A stretch of 64,000 bases of DNA. Origin: Physella acuta (lineage: Eukaryota; Mollusca; Gastropoda; Physidae). Below, one piece after another: positions 1-12,861 of this stretch. The DNA lies in NCBI RefSeq assembly GCF_028476545.1, contig NW_026732013.1:186001-250000 (forward strand). The letters run 5' to 3'. Within the stretch, counting starts at the first letter, position 1, and each line of letters begins with the position of its first letter. Made by a program: the position numbers and the translations under genes. The notes beneath the pieces are model-generated. The model did no database searches, was not told the DNA's origin, and worked only from the letters and a program-made list of their open reading frames with translations.

Positions 1-146
1 ATCTTTCTTTTTAATGGCGTAACCCCCGCCGGTGATCGGAGGTAATTCGACCACGACATAAACTGTCGGGCCATCCAGGTCTGCTATTTTGCGTCTGCCA
101 AGTGGGGGTTGTCTCAGAAGGACCAGGTCGCCTATGGCCAGTTCAG

Positions 147-1370
147 CTACAGGTGCCTTTTTGACCTGTTTGTCCTTCTTGCTTGACTCTGTCTGGGGGC
201 ATGCCCCAGCACCACCACCCGTTCCTTAATTAAGGATGGGTTAGGTGGAACCATTGCCTCTAGTTCCTCAGATTGGTCCACCTTTACACTGGTTATGCTG
301 GCGCGTAGGCAGGATGTTGGGCCTGATACCACTGACGGATCTGGGTGAAAAGGTTGGTCTAAGGGCTGTACCACCTTGTCGTCCTTCATTCTGGGGTCTC
401 CTTCCGTCGCCTGAATGGTTGGTACACTCTTGGCAGGCACCAGAGTCCTTTCGCGGGGGCGTAGGACCTTGTCCCCTCGCCATACCTTCGGTGTCGCTTG
501 ATTCCCTTTGGTCTCATATTTCTTTGCCATATGGCAATGACGGGCGAGGTGACCCCTCTGGTGACAGTTATAGCAGCCCTTTGATTGGACCTCCGTGCGC
601 TTGCGAGGTGCTTGGCGCACGTTGGAAAATTTGGGGTCCCGCGTAAAGTGCTTCAGCAGAGCAGCAAGCTGCTCGGTGAGCCTGTTGACTTTGTCCTCCA
701 GCTTGGACCTGAACGAACATTTTTCAATGGGCCTGGCACTTATTGCTGCCACGTAGGCAGGTTCAGCAAGAGGGTCCTCGTCTCCAGACCATCGAATGGC
801 CGCTGCACGTATGGCCAGGAAGGGGATCTTGGGGTCCCGGAAAATCAGCTCGTGCAGATGACGTCTGACTGTGGCCTGGCTCAGGTTTTCCACAAACTGG
901 TCTCGAAGAAACCCTGCATCAGTCTGTGGGACCTGCAGGGCACTCTGCCTCGTAACCAGGGTCTTGAAGGCCCTGTGCAGTCGGTGCGAGTAGGCCCTCA
1001 CAGACTCGTGTTGGCCCTGTACAACCATCTGAAACTGGGCCATGAGCTGCGGTACTCTCCTCTTCTCGCCGTACACCTCTCTGAGGAGCCTGAGGGTGGC
1101 TTCTGGGTCCTGCTGCAGGTCATCACCCCTGCAGCTCAGCTCCTCTCTCACCGCTTCCCCCAGGTACTGCCAGAGGAGGTCCTTCCTCTCTTCTACTGAG
1201 CGGTCTCCCCTGGCCCTCCAGAGGGACTGGACCTCTTTGATGAACCGGTCCACCTCATAGCCATGGCTGTCCCCATGAAACTTCCTGATGAGGATCTCCC
1301 TGGGTGGAACGATGATGATGGTTGGTGCCACCTCTGCCATCTCGTCCGAATTGGGTGTTTTAAACAACAA
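147..1370 (-). CDS. Gag-like protein of the LTR element
   Basis: A reading frame of 407 residues. Residues about 30-200 have the charged helical make-up of retrotransposon Gag capsid regions (for example FHGDSHGYEVDRFIKEVQSL near the start). A zinc knuckle of form CX2CX4HX4C follows at about residue 268 (CYNCHQRGHLARHC), and the tail is basic and proline-rich. In this family Gag packages the element RNA. It belongs to the fossil element at 1-2208 and is read away from the probable LTR at 1518-2208. No host gene overlaps it. Whether it is still expressed cannot be told from sequence. Confidence 0.75.
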   Translation of the reverse strand: MLFKTPNSDEMAEVAPTIIIVPPREILIRKFHGDSHGYEVDRFIKEVQSLWRARGDRSVEERKDLLWQYLGEAVREELSCRGDDLQQDPEATLRLLREVYGEKRRVPQLMAQFQMVVQGQHESVRAYSHRLHRAFKTLVTRQSALQVPQTDAGFLRDQFVENLSQATVRRHLHELIFRDPKIPFLAIRAAAIRWSGDEDPLAEPAYVAAISARPIEKCSFRSKLEDKVNRLTEQLAALLKHFTRDPKFSNVRQAPRKRTEVQSKGCYNCHQRGHLARHCHMAKKYETKGNQATPKVWRGDKVLRPRERTLVPAKSVPTIQATEGDPRMKDDKVVQPLDQPFHPDPSVVSGPTSCLRASITSVKVDQSEELEAMVPPNPSLIKERVVVLGHAPRQSQARRTNRSKRHL

Positions 1371-1495
1371 ACAATTCCTACACTAAACAAAAACTAAACA
1401 CAAATGGTTCCATAAAGGGCCTATCAAGAACAAAAATTTATCTAAGCTACACTAGCCCTAACAGAAAAACAAAAATTTAACTAGACTAAAGCACT

Positions 1496-1513
1496 GACCC
1501 CACTCGTGCTACC
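1496..1513 (-). other. Probable tRNA primer-binding site of the LTR element
   Basis: On the minus strand TGGTAGCACGAGTGGGGT lies just inside the presumed LTR edge, which ends GGGCTTACA at 1518. A TGG start and a position three bases inside the LTR are typical of Ty3-type primer-binding sites. The matching tRNA was not identified. Confidence 0.5.
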
Positions 1514-1517
1514 AATT

Positions 1518-2208
1518 TGTAAGCCCTGCTAGGGGGGGATACCTAATATCTACCCTTCTAGGCTTATCTAACTAACTACTGTCCGGTCAGTGCAAGCCCG
1601 GATAAACCCAGACTGGTTAATAACCTAACCTTAGTCTAAATTAAAAAAAACTACTAAAATAAAACAAAAAAACTTAAACAATATAATAAAATTTATTTAA
1701 CAAAATAATAAATATGGAACCAAAAGTTATTATAAAAAACCAGAATCTAGATCTAGACAAAATAAAACACTCAAGACATACAAAACAAACAGAACTCAAC
1801 GAAACAAAACACCCAATTTCGGACCACTGTCCATACACCACATAAACGTGACACAGAAACTCTTCAACACACAGGCCTCGACATTCCAGCCGAATGTCCC
1901 TCCCTGTCGACACACCACATTCACGAACAAAAAAAACAATACTACGAACAAAGAAACCAATGCTACGCACAAGAAAATAGTCCCTAATACAATAATAAGT
2001 AACATTCAGGACATAAAGCAAAGTGGAGCAACAATTCAAAACAAAGTTTGCATAAATAATAACATTAAAATATAAACAAGACACAATAACCAGGCTGCAA
2101 ACCATTGTAAAATCGAAATCATATCAGCGCCATAATAGCGGACTACTTAACTAAAAACCACAACAATCCTCAAAGGAACATAAAAAGCGACATTCGCCTT
2201 CTTAGTTA
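1518..2208 (-). repeat. Probable LTR of the Ty3-type element
   Basis: AT-rich, non-coding sequence next to the primer-binding-like site. On the plus strand the inner edge begins TGTAAGCCC; a plausible outer edge is TTAGTTACA near 2208, giving TG...CA-type ends. No second LTR is in the window, so the outer edge is uncertain. An apparent reading frame inside it (1674-2105) is best read as chance. Confidence 0.45.
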
Positions 2209-2440
2209 CAAATAATTATAATAACAGATAAACACACTCCAGCCGCTCACATTTGTATAGCATTCTATATGCAAGGTGACATGGATCAAAAGGGCCGTCA
2301 GACCACGAGACAGACATAGCAGATGGCTGTCAAAAGAAAAAAAAATGTAAATCCATGTTAGTTTCCACAAATGGGCTACAACTGTGTGTGACAGCCTCAT
2401 CCATAATGTCGAGGTGAGACAATCATCAAGAAAGGTCTTG
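2209..2440. other. Unassigned spacer between two fossil elements
   Basis: AT-rich sequence with no reading frame or repeat that I recognise. It may be flank or the outer part of either neighbouring element. Confidence 0.4.
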
Positions 2441-3735
2441 TTTCCAAACCATTGATATTTAAAGAATTTAACTCAATATGCCAAGTAGATCTTATTGATA
2501 TGCAAAGTAACCCAGACGGCAAATACAAGTTTATACTCATTTACCAGGATCATTTAACCAAGTTCATATTGTTGCGAGCTTTGGAAACCAAAAGAGCAGA
2601 AGAAGTTGCTTACCAGCTGCTAGATATCTTCACGATATCTAGCAGCCCAAGTGTGCTTAAATCGGATAATGGAAGAGAATTTGTGAATCAAGTTATTTCT
2701 GAACTATAGAACATGTGGCCCTTAAACTAGTTCACGGAAAACCAAGGCATAGCCAAAGCCAAGGTTCAGTCGACCGTGCCAACCAAGATGTTCAAAACAT
2801 GATGATGACATGGATGCAAACAAATGAATCAGCTCATTGGGTTGAGAGTCTCACATGTATTCAATTTATGAAAAATCATTCTTTTCATCAAGGAATCCAA
2901 CAATTGCCATACGAAGCCTTGTTTGGATGCAAAGCAAAATTGGGACTTAGCACTTCAAATCTACCAAGAGAGGCTCTCGATAAAATAGTTACTGAGGAAT
3001 ATCTTGAGAACATTGAACAAGAAATGGAGGTTGCCATAAATGCAACGACATCATAAGCTAACACATCTACTGCCGGAACGTCCAGACCAGTTGCGTGACA
3101 ATAATGTGGCCAAAAGATTCTGTATAGTTTGTGAAAAACATTGTAGTGCAGTCCATTCTTGTGGATCCTGTGGCTACGATGTCCATGCAATTTGTGGAAT
3201 ACCCAATGAAGCAGACGAAGGGTATGGAGGAAACATTACCTGCAGATTGTGTCACAACAAACAAGACATCATGGAACACAGGTCAGCAGTTCATACTGGC
3301 TTGCAAACTCAAGGTGCTAAGATGCTTAAAACATCAAATACAAATTTAAAGATGGTGAAGTTGGTGACAATGTACGCATCCGTGTTCCAGATGTTGACAG
3401 AGGTCGCGGTGATCCCCGAAGCGTGATTGTAGCTGTCATGAGCGTCGAGGGCGGTTTTCACAAATTAGGAACGGAACATGGTGTTCTAAAACAACTGTAT
3501 GCTAGAAGGGAGTTTTCAATTCTTCACGAAAAACTGCTCTTATTGTCGTCAGTTGGCACTGAGGAAAAATCACTACGAACCATCGCATCTTCACAATCAT
3601 TGACTGGGGGCCAAGGCTACACTCGCTGCAATTGCACAACTAAGTGCACAACAAATCGCTGCAAGTGTAAAAATAACAAGCTGCTATGTAATTCTAAATG
3701 CCATAAAAGTTCAACTTGTTGTAACAATTGATAAT
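2440..3735 (+). mobile_element. Broken KRBA2/Ginger-like integrase element
   Basis: Plus-strand coding pieces resemble the integrase-core (rve) proteins of Ginger-type elements and their domesticated relatives (KRBA2-like). The core region (about 2480-2710) shows QVDLIDM and SDNGREFVN. A downstream part has HGKPRHSQSQGSVDRANQD and PYEALFG. A Cys/His-rich zinc-binding part lies at about 3110-3270, and a cysteine-rich tail (CNCTTKCTTNRCKCKNN) ends near 3731. It is broken, with several breaks, and is treated as a fossil. No terminal repeats were found, so a Ginger DNA element and an LTR-related integrase cannot be told apart. Confidence 0.7.
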
Positions 3736-3843
3736 ATTGATTTATTGAGACTATAGTACAATAAAAAATGTGAATGTTTCTGTCATTTACTTTAATTAAT
3801 AATCAATAAAGACTTCATAAATTTCATGATCCTTACAGCATAA

Positions 3844-5462
3844 AACGTTCATCACGTGGTCACCTGCGTAAAAGTAAAAGTAAATAAATCAGTGCCATTG
3901 GAACAGTGCGGCTACATCAAAAGGTTAGACTCAATGTCCACCTGAGTGCCAAAACACGACCTGAACAACGGGCTCGTTACGGTCCGATGACGTAATCGCC
4001 TTTGTCCGCAAGTAGATCAAGCGTGAGTAAGACCTGATCTATGATCTACGATTGGCTGTTGATACATTTTGGAAAAATACGTTTGGAAATGACGGCGTGT
4101 TAATTCACGCCGCAGTGGCAAATCGACTAATGTTTTATGTTATCGAATGTGTATTCAAATAGAATGGTGAAACTACAGCTGATGTATGAAACAGATATGT
4201 AAAATAAATAGATGTTTCTTTCATACTAATGTTGATGATCGCAGACCTACAAAACAATTACAAAATATAAACTCTAATTTGCAATCAGAATTTAAATATA
4301 TGTGTTTGGCCATAAACCATGTCATTTTTTTAAAATGATTAATTCCCACCCCTCCCCTTCACGCCCTTCACCCCCAATGCCTCATTCTAATATTAACCCG
4401 TCGTCATAAAATGCGACACAACCCACCTACCCCATAACATGACGTTACACCTCAGTTTAGTACAGCTTTATCATTTAAATTTATTGTTTTTAAACGTGTG
4501 ATTTCTTTTAAATATATGTTCTGAGCTTGGACAACATTTAGTTTATTGATCAATGTTTGGTACAAATTAAATTACTAAACATTCAAATTAAGTCTAAAAG
4601 TTAAGTTTGTTGCAGTACTTTTAAATAACTAAAAATGTGACACCACACATTCAAAACCTCCCCTACCTCCATCACACATTTTCACAAATGTTCGAAGCCG
4701 CTCCTCCCACCCCCACTCTCCTCCCACCCCCAACCCCGAAGAATTAGATCTAAATTATAAACGGTTATTTCTAAAGATTGTAACTTGTAGAGATCCTGGA
4801 ATGTAAACGCTTTTTACAAGTTTTATTTAATTCATTTCCTCGTCAGTCTGTCGTCAGTCTGTCTGTCTAGATCGAAACGGCCGAGCGAAATAGCAGGCAC
4901 ATCTACCTGACAGATACGGTTCGTATTTGGTACGTGGGTCAAGACATGAAGACAATGTATTGTGCCATTAAATTTGACTTTATTGGATGCCTAATTAATT
5001 TTTTATGAATTAATTAACATTTTGTTATACTTATAATTCTTGTCAGGTGCTTATTTCGCTTTTTAAATGTAATCGAATACAAAAATCTAAATTCAGAAAA
5101 ATTATCTTAATTATTCTTTGTCAATACTTCCAGCATGAGAACATAATGTTAATAACACTTCCTAATTGTTGAATACATTTTCAAGTAATAAAGTATTTAA
5201 TGCATGCTTCAAAAGCATTAAAATCTTAGTCTGATATACATTTAACGATAAGCTTGTCTTTTCAAACAAAATATATTTTAATAGTGTCATAGAAGGCCGC
5301 AAATCAACAAAACTATCGTGTCATACACTGAGAAAATTATTACGTCATCAAACGTTCATCACGTGGTCACCTGCCGTAAAAGTAAAAGTAAATAAATCAG
5401 TGCCATTAGAACAGTGCGGCTACATCAAAAGGTTGGACTCAATGCCCACCTGAGTGCCAAAA
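3844..5462. repeat. Gene-less array unit (copy 0)
   Basis: The first 114 bases match the unit edge seen at 5350-5462. The sequence then jumps, at GTGCCAAAACACGACC, straight to the region upstream of the bHLH gene (compare GTGTCAAACACGACG near 9450). Both exons, the intron and the proximal promoter are absent. Short homology at the junction suggests a deletion between similar sequences. No gene is left in this stretch. Confidence 0.85.
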
Positions 5463-7355
5463 TGCGGAGATTAAAAAAACTGTTGGATCAAGTTCACTGG
5501 ACCGCATCGTGACACGTGACTTTTACCTGCGTGTCTAATCGCCGCGGTGGTTAAAACGTTAGATCACTCGGTAGTAAACAAACTATGTCTATAGCTTCGT
5601 AACGATCACCATTGAAATTACCTGCGTGTCAAGATTATGTAACAGCAGGTCTAGAATTTTACCACCTGGTTATTTGTGATTAGCTTATGTTGGCATCTGT
5701 TTTTAAACATTTTACATTATCTTTGTTTTCACTCATTTTGCATTCACATGTGTTTTTAATTTCTTTTTTTTTAATTACCTATCATCAATAAAAATATTAA
5801 TAAAAGCTTAATGTCCCTTTCAGTAGTTTAATGGACTGATGCTATTGTTAGTAATGTTGTATAAAGGAAACGCTGAAATCACAAGCTCGACAACTATTAA
5901 GACTATATCATAATGTATTAAGGGAAGATTGAAATCATAAGCCCCACAACTGTTAAGAATATATTTAGACCAGCAGTACCTCATCGATATTGAACAATTT
6001 TTGACAGACAGCAGGTCATGTTTCAGACCTTGTTATTCTTATTCCTTTTGACGTCCAGAATTTCTATGTAAATAACAACACTCACTAAATTTATAAACCA
6101 GTATGTTCATCTTCGAAATAACGTCGCATAAATGTATTTATTTTTCTCACAACCAACCATCCCCCCCCCCCCTATTCCCCCCCCCCCTCCCCCTTCTGTT
6201 TTCTCCCAAATATAGTGCAATGTTTGAAAAATATAATATGTATCGATGCTCGAATTGTTTTGAAAAGTGATTACCTAATTGAGTAAAAATATTTCACTCT
6301 GTGTTTTGATTTTCATGATCTGTAGTAAGTAAACATACTCAATTAACGTTAAAAACAAAAGACATACGAATAAAGGCGAACAATTATTTTTTAAGATTTT
6401 TATTCATTTTAAATGTTCAGAACATAAAAAGGGTACAATATTTCTAAGACAACAACATGAATCAAGTTAATTATTGAACTTGCATGAATTATATTTTTAA
6501 ATATTTACACTTTTCCACTAGTTTCAACAGAGGTAATATATCGCATATTTTTGTAAAAATCTATTTGATGTAAGACACAGACAAATTAGACAAGAAATAT
6601 TAAACTCAAAAGATCAAATTTAGTTCTCATAAAAACACAGTAAATAATAAAATCAATATACATATTTAAAAAAGAAAAACACATTCCAATTTTGAATGAA
6701 TCAAGTTAATTATTGAACTTGCTTGAATTATATTTTTAAATATTTACACTTTTCCAAAAGTTTCAAGAGGTAATATATCGCAGGTTTTGTTTTTATTATG
6801 ACCAGGCAGAATTATAATGCTCTCTATTAAAATCAGAAATCACAGTAATACTCTATTCTTATAATTTATTATTTTTGTACAAATCTATTTGCTGTATGAT
6901 AAAGACAAAATAGACAAGAAATATTAAAGTCAATGATCAAATTTAGTTCTCAAAAATAACAGTAAAAAATACAAATAATCTTTATTATTTTACCATCAAA
7001 TAAAATCAACATACATATTTAAAAAAGAAAAACGCATTGCAATATATACAAAAATAGTTTTATTTAGTTTAATTTTTAACATTGTAAGTTCACAATAACA
7101 AAGTAAGAATAATAAACATCTTTTTAATATACTTTATCGTACCTTTATTTTTAAATTTCTATAATTTTGGATCAATGGTATATTTAACATACTTACATTC
7201 ATTTTTTTTAAAGTATGTGCAGTTTGTTTTTTCCAATCGTATCTTAATTTGCAATGACAATTTATATATTGATTTACATACTAAATTTTCATACAAAAAC
7301 TATCATGTGTAAAGAGGTCTGATTTTTTTCGGGTAAAAACAGCGAATTCTATTGG
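5463..7355. other. Copy-1 unit, region downstream of the bHLH gene
   Basis: AT-rich non-coding sequence. It contains a C-rich tract (6164-6194), a partial internal duplication (about 6450-6540 repeated at 6695-6785, around TCAAGTTAATTATTGAACTT), and a minus-strand AATAAA at 7144-7149, about 210 bp past the stop codon. That AATAAA is a candidate poly(A) signal for the gene to its right. No other gene seen. Confidence 0.6.
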
Positions 7356-9287
7356 TTACATGAAAAAGAAATCGGAACTTATAAGTTGTTTAATGTCATC
7401 CAATGTAGTTCCCTGAACTCCAAATTCATTAGAATCGATAGATTTAACTACATCACAAGATTTGGAATCGCTTGATTCATGGGGTACATTCAAACTATAT
7501 GGTCTACTGGGTGTATCTAGAACGTTTGAATTCAATGAAACATCGAGAGTGTTACTGAAGTCAAAACTGGTTGTATTGCGAGTATTTTTACTGACTTCAA
7601 CAGTTCTCAAGTCATCTGTTGGTTTTGGGTCATCAAAACTTAACAAACCAGAGTTACATGGTGTTTTGGAGACAGCAACGCTTCGGGAGTCACGTGGTGT
7701 TTTGGTAAGATCAAAACAATATAAATTGTTAGGTGTTTTTATTTCATTGCAGGTCATCATTACATTGTGTCCAGATGCAATGGTAGCAAAAGATGATTCA
7801 CGTGGTAAACAGTTGGTAGAAGAAGAAGGCTTTACTTGAGAGTTATGAACTTGTCTGTGGTTTTGGATGCCACGTAAAGGCTCGTTTACTGGAGTTTTTA
7901 CCCTGTCGGCCTGGTTATTTAAAGTGAAGTCAACACTTTGTAAAACGTTCGAGGTTTGAGAGACCGTTGTATCAGGCAAAGGAACATCTTTAGCTTGTTT
8001 GCCAGTGACCAGTGAGATATTTGCAGTTTGTTGCAGCGTTGCTATGTTTTGTTCATTCAACTGCTTTATTAAAGTATCGTATCGTTTGACTGATCTCTTT
8101 GCTACAGCCACTGGTCGGTTGACCTTTGGGAGGATGCTGCTCTGTTGTATGTTTTGAAATCCAACATTTTGTGCAAGTTGAGTATTGTTTGGTTTCATCG
8201 AACTGGTTGTAGCCATCATATCTCTACTGTTGTTGGATATAGACGAGTGTGGCATCATTTGAGGAAATATGTTTTCCTTACAGCCCATTTGGTTAAAACT
8301 GTAATTAGAGGCATACGTCGATTGCGGCACGGCGTAAGGTTTCATCGAAGGCAGCATTCCATTGGGTTGTACAGTTTGGGGTGTCTTGCTACTGCATTGT
8401 ATTCCAGATGGTTTGGTTTGAATACTCATTGTTGGTTGCGTGTGTACTTGACCATATGTTGTTGAAGAACTGGGGTGCTGGTACATTTGAGAGTTGCCCA
8501 TATGACGATATGTTGTTGAAGAACTTAGGAGCTGGTACATTTGAGAGTTGACGATCTGAGGTGGTCGTATGGCCAACTCTGGGTGAGCTTTACAGTGGTC
8601 GACCATCATCATGAGTTTAGAAAGGAAAAGATTGGATGTTTCAAGGACATCCAGAACAGTTTCATCCCTGTTTTCACTTTCAAAGGTTTTCGGCAAAAAC
8701 ATTTTCAGCTTGTTGATATCTTCATCAATGCCTCTACGCCTCTCTCGCTCCTAAGAATTAGAAGAAAAATAATACAGTTCGTGAATAGCGTGTTACAACT
8801 TCATACAATAACTAATTAAGAAATAAAAACAGAAAATGCATGATTATTATTTCAATATATTCACCGCATTGAAATTATTTTCGGATTTATGAAATAAACT
8901 TGGTCAGTGGATGGGGAACGTTTAATTTATACTTGTATTACAATGTGTGTGATACAATGATCTCTCGAACTTGTATATGAAAGTCATACATTGATCTCAT
9001 TCTAGTAAAAACATACAATTTGGACTCTAACGTTCAATACCACAAAAATAATAGTGATAATGGAATTAAAGATGGACAAATCAAAATGCAGCGTTAAATT
9101 TACTTTAAAACAACATCAAGTGAAAATTAAGAATCGGTAAAATATTTAAACTTACCTTGGTATTCAACTTGTTTCGTCTAAGCCTATAGGCATTGAGACC
9201 CGAGGTGTCTTTACTTTCATTGTTTTCAGCGTCTGAGCCATCAGACTCATAACCCAATGGTTCCTTTACAGGCCGTGAGTTATCCAT
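7356..9287 (-). CDS. Orphan bHLH protein, array copy 1
   Basis: Two exons: 9156-9287 (44 codons, from ATG in GCCATGG) and 7356-8750, joined in phase 0 through AAG|GTAAG and TTCTTAG|GAG; 508 residues. The intron splits the basic region: exon 1 ends RRNKLNTK and exon 2 starts ERERRRGIDEDINKLK, giving the ERxRR signature of E-box binders. Helix 1 ends KMFLP, the loop is KTFESENRDE, and helix 2 is TVLDVLETSNLFLSKLMMM. The remaining ~430 residues are Q/S/N/T-rich with an 18-residue tandem repeat (NSQMYQ...SSSTTY) and no PAS, Orange or WRPW motif. A nuclear transcription factor is inferred; I do not recognise the subfamily. The exon-2 protein is identical to copy 4. Confidence 0.85.
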
Positions 9288-9406
9288 GGCAAGATTGGTA
9301 GATGATAAACTTTCAAAGCGATGGAATATTTACTTGAAAATATTTGAATCAGAAATGTCCAAATCAGCTTGAGAACTAGCTGTAGACTGACCCGGAGTAG
9401 CCGATG

Positions 9407-9441
9407 TGACGTCTTATATTGTACATCTCTAAGACCCGCCC
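9407..9441 (-). promoter_or_regulatory. Putative core promoter of bHLH copy 1
   Basis: About 125-155 bp upstream of the ATG, the minus strand reads GC box (GGGCGGG, 9435-9441), then AATATAAG (TATA-like, 9413-9420) overlapping a GACGTCA CRE-like site (9407-9413). The same arrangement is kept in all four gene copies. This is motif reading only. Confidence 0.45.
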
Positions 9442-10968
9442 ACTGCAGTGTCAAACACGACGTGAACAATGGGCTCGTTACGGTCCGATGACGTAATCGC
9501 CTTTGTCCGCAAGTAGATCAAGCGTGAGTAAGACCTGATCTATGATCTACGATTGGCTGTTGATACATTTTGGAAAAATACGTTTTGGAAATGACGACGT
9601 GTTAATTCACGCCGCAGTGGCAAGTCGACTAATGTTTTATGTTTGATATAACGTGTATTCAAATAGAATGGTGAAACTACAGCTGATGTATGAAACAGAT
9701 ATGTAAAACAAATAGATGTTTGTTTCATACTAATCTTGATGATCGCACACCTACATAACAATTACAAAATATAAACTCTAATTTGCAATCAGAATTTAAA
9801 TATATGTGTTTGGCCATAAACCATGTCATCTTTGTAAAATGATTGATTCCCACCCCTCCCCTTCACCCCCAACGCCTCATTCTAATATTAACCCGTCGTC
9901 ATAAAATGCGACACAACCCACCTACCCCATAACATGACTTTACACCTCAGTTTAGTACAGCTTTATCATTTAAATTTATTGTTTTTAAACGTGTGATTTC
10001 TTTTAAATATATGTTCTGAGCTTGGACAACATTTAGTTTATTGATCAATGTTTGGTACAAATTAAATTACTAAACATTCAAATTAAGTCTAAAAGTTAAG
10101 TTTGTTGCAGTACTTTTAAATAACTAAAAATGTGACACCACACATTCAAAACCTCCCCTACCTCCATCACACATTTTCACAAATGTTCGAAGCCGCTCCT
10201 CCCACCCCCACTCTCCTCCCACCCCCAACCCCGAAGAATTAGATCTAAATTATAAACGGTTATTTCTAAAGATTGTAACTTGTAGAGATCCTGGAATGTA
10301 AACGCTTTTTACAAGTTTTATTTAATTCATTTCCTCGTCAGTCTGTCGTCAGTCTGTCGTCAGTCTGTCTGTCTAGATCGAAACGGCCGAGCGAAATAGC
10401 AGGCACATCTACCTGACAGATACGGTTCGTATTTGGTACGTGGGTCAAGACATGAAGACAATGTATTGTGCCATTAAATTTGACTTTATTGGATGCCTAA
10501 TTAATTTTTTATGAATTAATTAACATTTTGTTATACTTATAATTCTTGTCAGGTGCTTATTTCGCTTTTTAAATGTAATCGAATACAAAAATCTAAATTC
10601 AGAAAAATTATCTTAATTATTCTTTGTCAATACTTCCAGCATGAGAACATAATGTTAATAACACTTCCTAATTGTTGAATACATTTTCAAGTAATAAAGT
10701 ATTTAATGCATGCTTCAAAAGCATTAAAATCTTAGTCTGATATACATTTAACGATAAGCTTGTCTTTTCAAACAAAATATATTTTAATAGTGTCATAGAA
10801 GGCCGCAAATCAACAAAACTATCGTGTCATACACTGAGAAAATTATTACGTCATCAAACGTTCATCACGTGGTCACCTGCCGTAAAAGTAAAAGTAAATA
10901 AATCAGTGCCATTAGAACAGTGCGGCTACATCAAAAGGTTGGACTCAATGTCCACCTGAGTGCCAAAA
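9442..10968. other. Copy-1 unit, upstream spacer
   Basis: Non-coding spacer between gene copy 1 and the next unit. It includes pyrimidine-rich stretches (about 9845-9890 and 10140-10235) and a short GTCAGTCT-type repeat (10336-10372). No gene seen. Confidence 0.6.
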
Positions 10969-12861
10969 TGCGGAGATAAACAAACTGTTGGGTCAAGTTC
11001 AATGGACCGCATCGTGACACGTGACTTTTACCTGCGTGTCTAATCGCCGCGGTGGTTAAAACGTTAGATCACTCGGTAGTAAACAAACTATGTCTATAGC
11101 TTCGTAACGATCACCATTGAAATTACCTGCGTGTCAAGATTATGTAACGGCCGGGTCTATAATTTTACCACCTGGTTATTTGTGATCAGCTAATGTTGCC
11201 ATCTGATTTTAAACATTTTAAATTATCTTTGTTTTCACTCATTTTGCAGTCACGGGTATTTTTAATTACTTTTTTTTAAATTACCTATCGGCAATCAAAA
11301 ATATTAATAAAAGCGTAATGTCCCTTTCAGTAGTTTAATGGACTGATGCTATTGTTAGTAATGTTGTATAAAGGAAACGCTGAAATCACAAGCTCGACAA
11401 CTATTAAGACTATATCATAATGTATTAAGGGAAGATTGAAATCATAAGCCCCACAACTGTTAAGAATATATTTAGACCAGCAGTACCTCATCGATATTGA
11501 ACAATTTTTGACAGACAGCAGGTCATGTTTCAGACCTTGTTATTCTTATTCCTTTTGACGTCCAGAATTTCTATGTAAATAACAACACTCACTAAATTTA
11601 TAAACCAGTATGTTCATCTTCGAAATAACGTCGCATAAATGTATTTATTTTTCTCACAACCAACCATCCCCCCCCCCATTCCCCCCCCCCCCCTCCCCCT
11701 TCTGTTTTCTCCCAAATATAGTGCAATGTTTGAAAAATATAATATGTATCGATGCTCGAATTGTTTTGAAAAGTGATTACCTAATTGAGTAAAAATATTT
11801 CACTCTGTGTTTTGATTTTCATGATCTGTAGTAAGTAAACATACTCAATTAACGTTAAAAACAAAAGACATACGAATAAAGGCGAACAATTATTTTTTAA
11901 GATTTTTATTCATTTTAAATGTTCAGAACATAAAAAGGGTACAATATTTCTAAGACAACAACATGAATCAAGTTAATTATTGAACTTGCATGAATTATAT
12001 TTTTAAATATTTACACTTTTCCACTAGTTTCAACAGAGGTAATATATCGCATATTTTTGTAAAAATCTATTTGATGTAAGACACAGACAAATTAGACAAG
12101 AAATATTAAACTCAAAAGATCAAATTTAGTTCTCATAAAAACACAGTAAATAATAAAATCAATATACATATTTAAAAAAGAAAAACACATTCCAATTTTG
12201 AATGAATCAAGTTAATTATTGAACTTGCTTGAATTATATTTTTAAATATTTACACTTTTCCAAAAGTTTCAAGAGGTAATATATCGCAGGTTTTGTTTTT
12301 ATTATGACCAGGCAGAATTATAATGCTCTCTATTAAAATCAGAAATCACAGTAATACTCTATTCTTATAATTTATTATTTTTGTACAAATCTATTTGCTG
12401 TATGATAAAGACAAAATAGACAAGAAATATTAAAGTCAATGATCAAATTTAGTTCTCAAAAATAACAGTAAAAAATACAAATAATCTTTATTATTTTACC
12501 ATCAAATAAAATCAACATACATATTTAAAAAAGAAAAACGCATTGCAATATATACAAAAATAGTTTTATTTAGTTTAATTTTTAACATTGTACGTTCACA
12601 ATAACAAAGTAAGAATAATAAACATCTTTTTAATATACTTTATCGTACCTTTATTTTTAAATTTCTATAATTTTGGATCAATGGTATATTTAACATACTT
12701 ACATTCATTTTTTTTAAAGTATGTGCAGTTTGTTTTTTCCAATCGTATCTTAATTTGCAATGACAATTTATATATTGATTTACATACTAAATTTTCATAC
12801 AAAAACTATCATGTGTAAAGAGGTCTGATTTTTTTCGGGTAAAAACAGCGAATTCTATTGG
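10969..12861. other. Copy-2 unit, region downstream of the bHLH gene
   Basis: Near-identical to 5463-7355, with the C tract at 11668-11698 differing in length and a minus-strand AATAAA at 12650-12655. No separate gene. Confidence 0.6.

Larger units (their letters stand above)
1..2208 (-). mobile_element. Ty3-type LTR retrotransposon fossil (partial in window)
   Basis: Read on the minus strand, the order is probable LTR (about 2208 to 1518), a primer-binding-like site next to it, a leader, and a Gag reading frame (1370 to 147). A short stretch at about 165 to 1 resembles the C-terminal tail of a Ty3-type integrase (GDLVLLR, then VYVVVELPP). The rest of pol and the second LTR are not seen here. 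The element looks incomplete and old, and its age cannot be set because only one LTR is visible. Family assignment rests on the Gag form with a CCHC knuckle and on the integrase-tail resemblance. Confidence 0.7.

Noticed and set aside
1674-2105. 143-residue hydrophobic frame inside the probable LTR
   Set aside because: AT-rich composition gives Phe/Val/Tyr-rich reading by chance; no recognised envelope or other feature.
7462-8819. Plus-strand open frames opposite bHLH exon 2 (also at 12968, 19930 and 25511)
   Set aside because: Antisense shadows; they recur only because the units are duplicated and show no domain.
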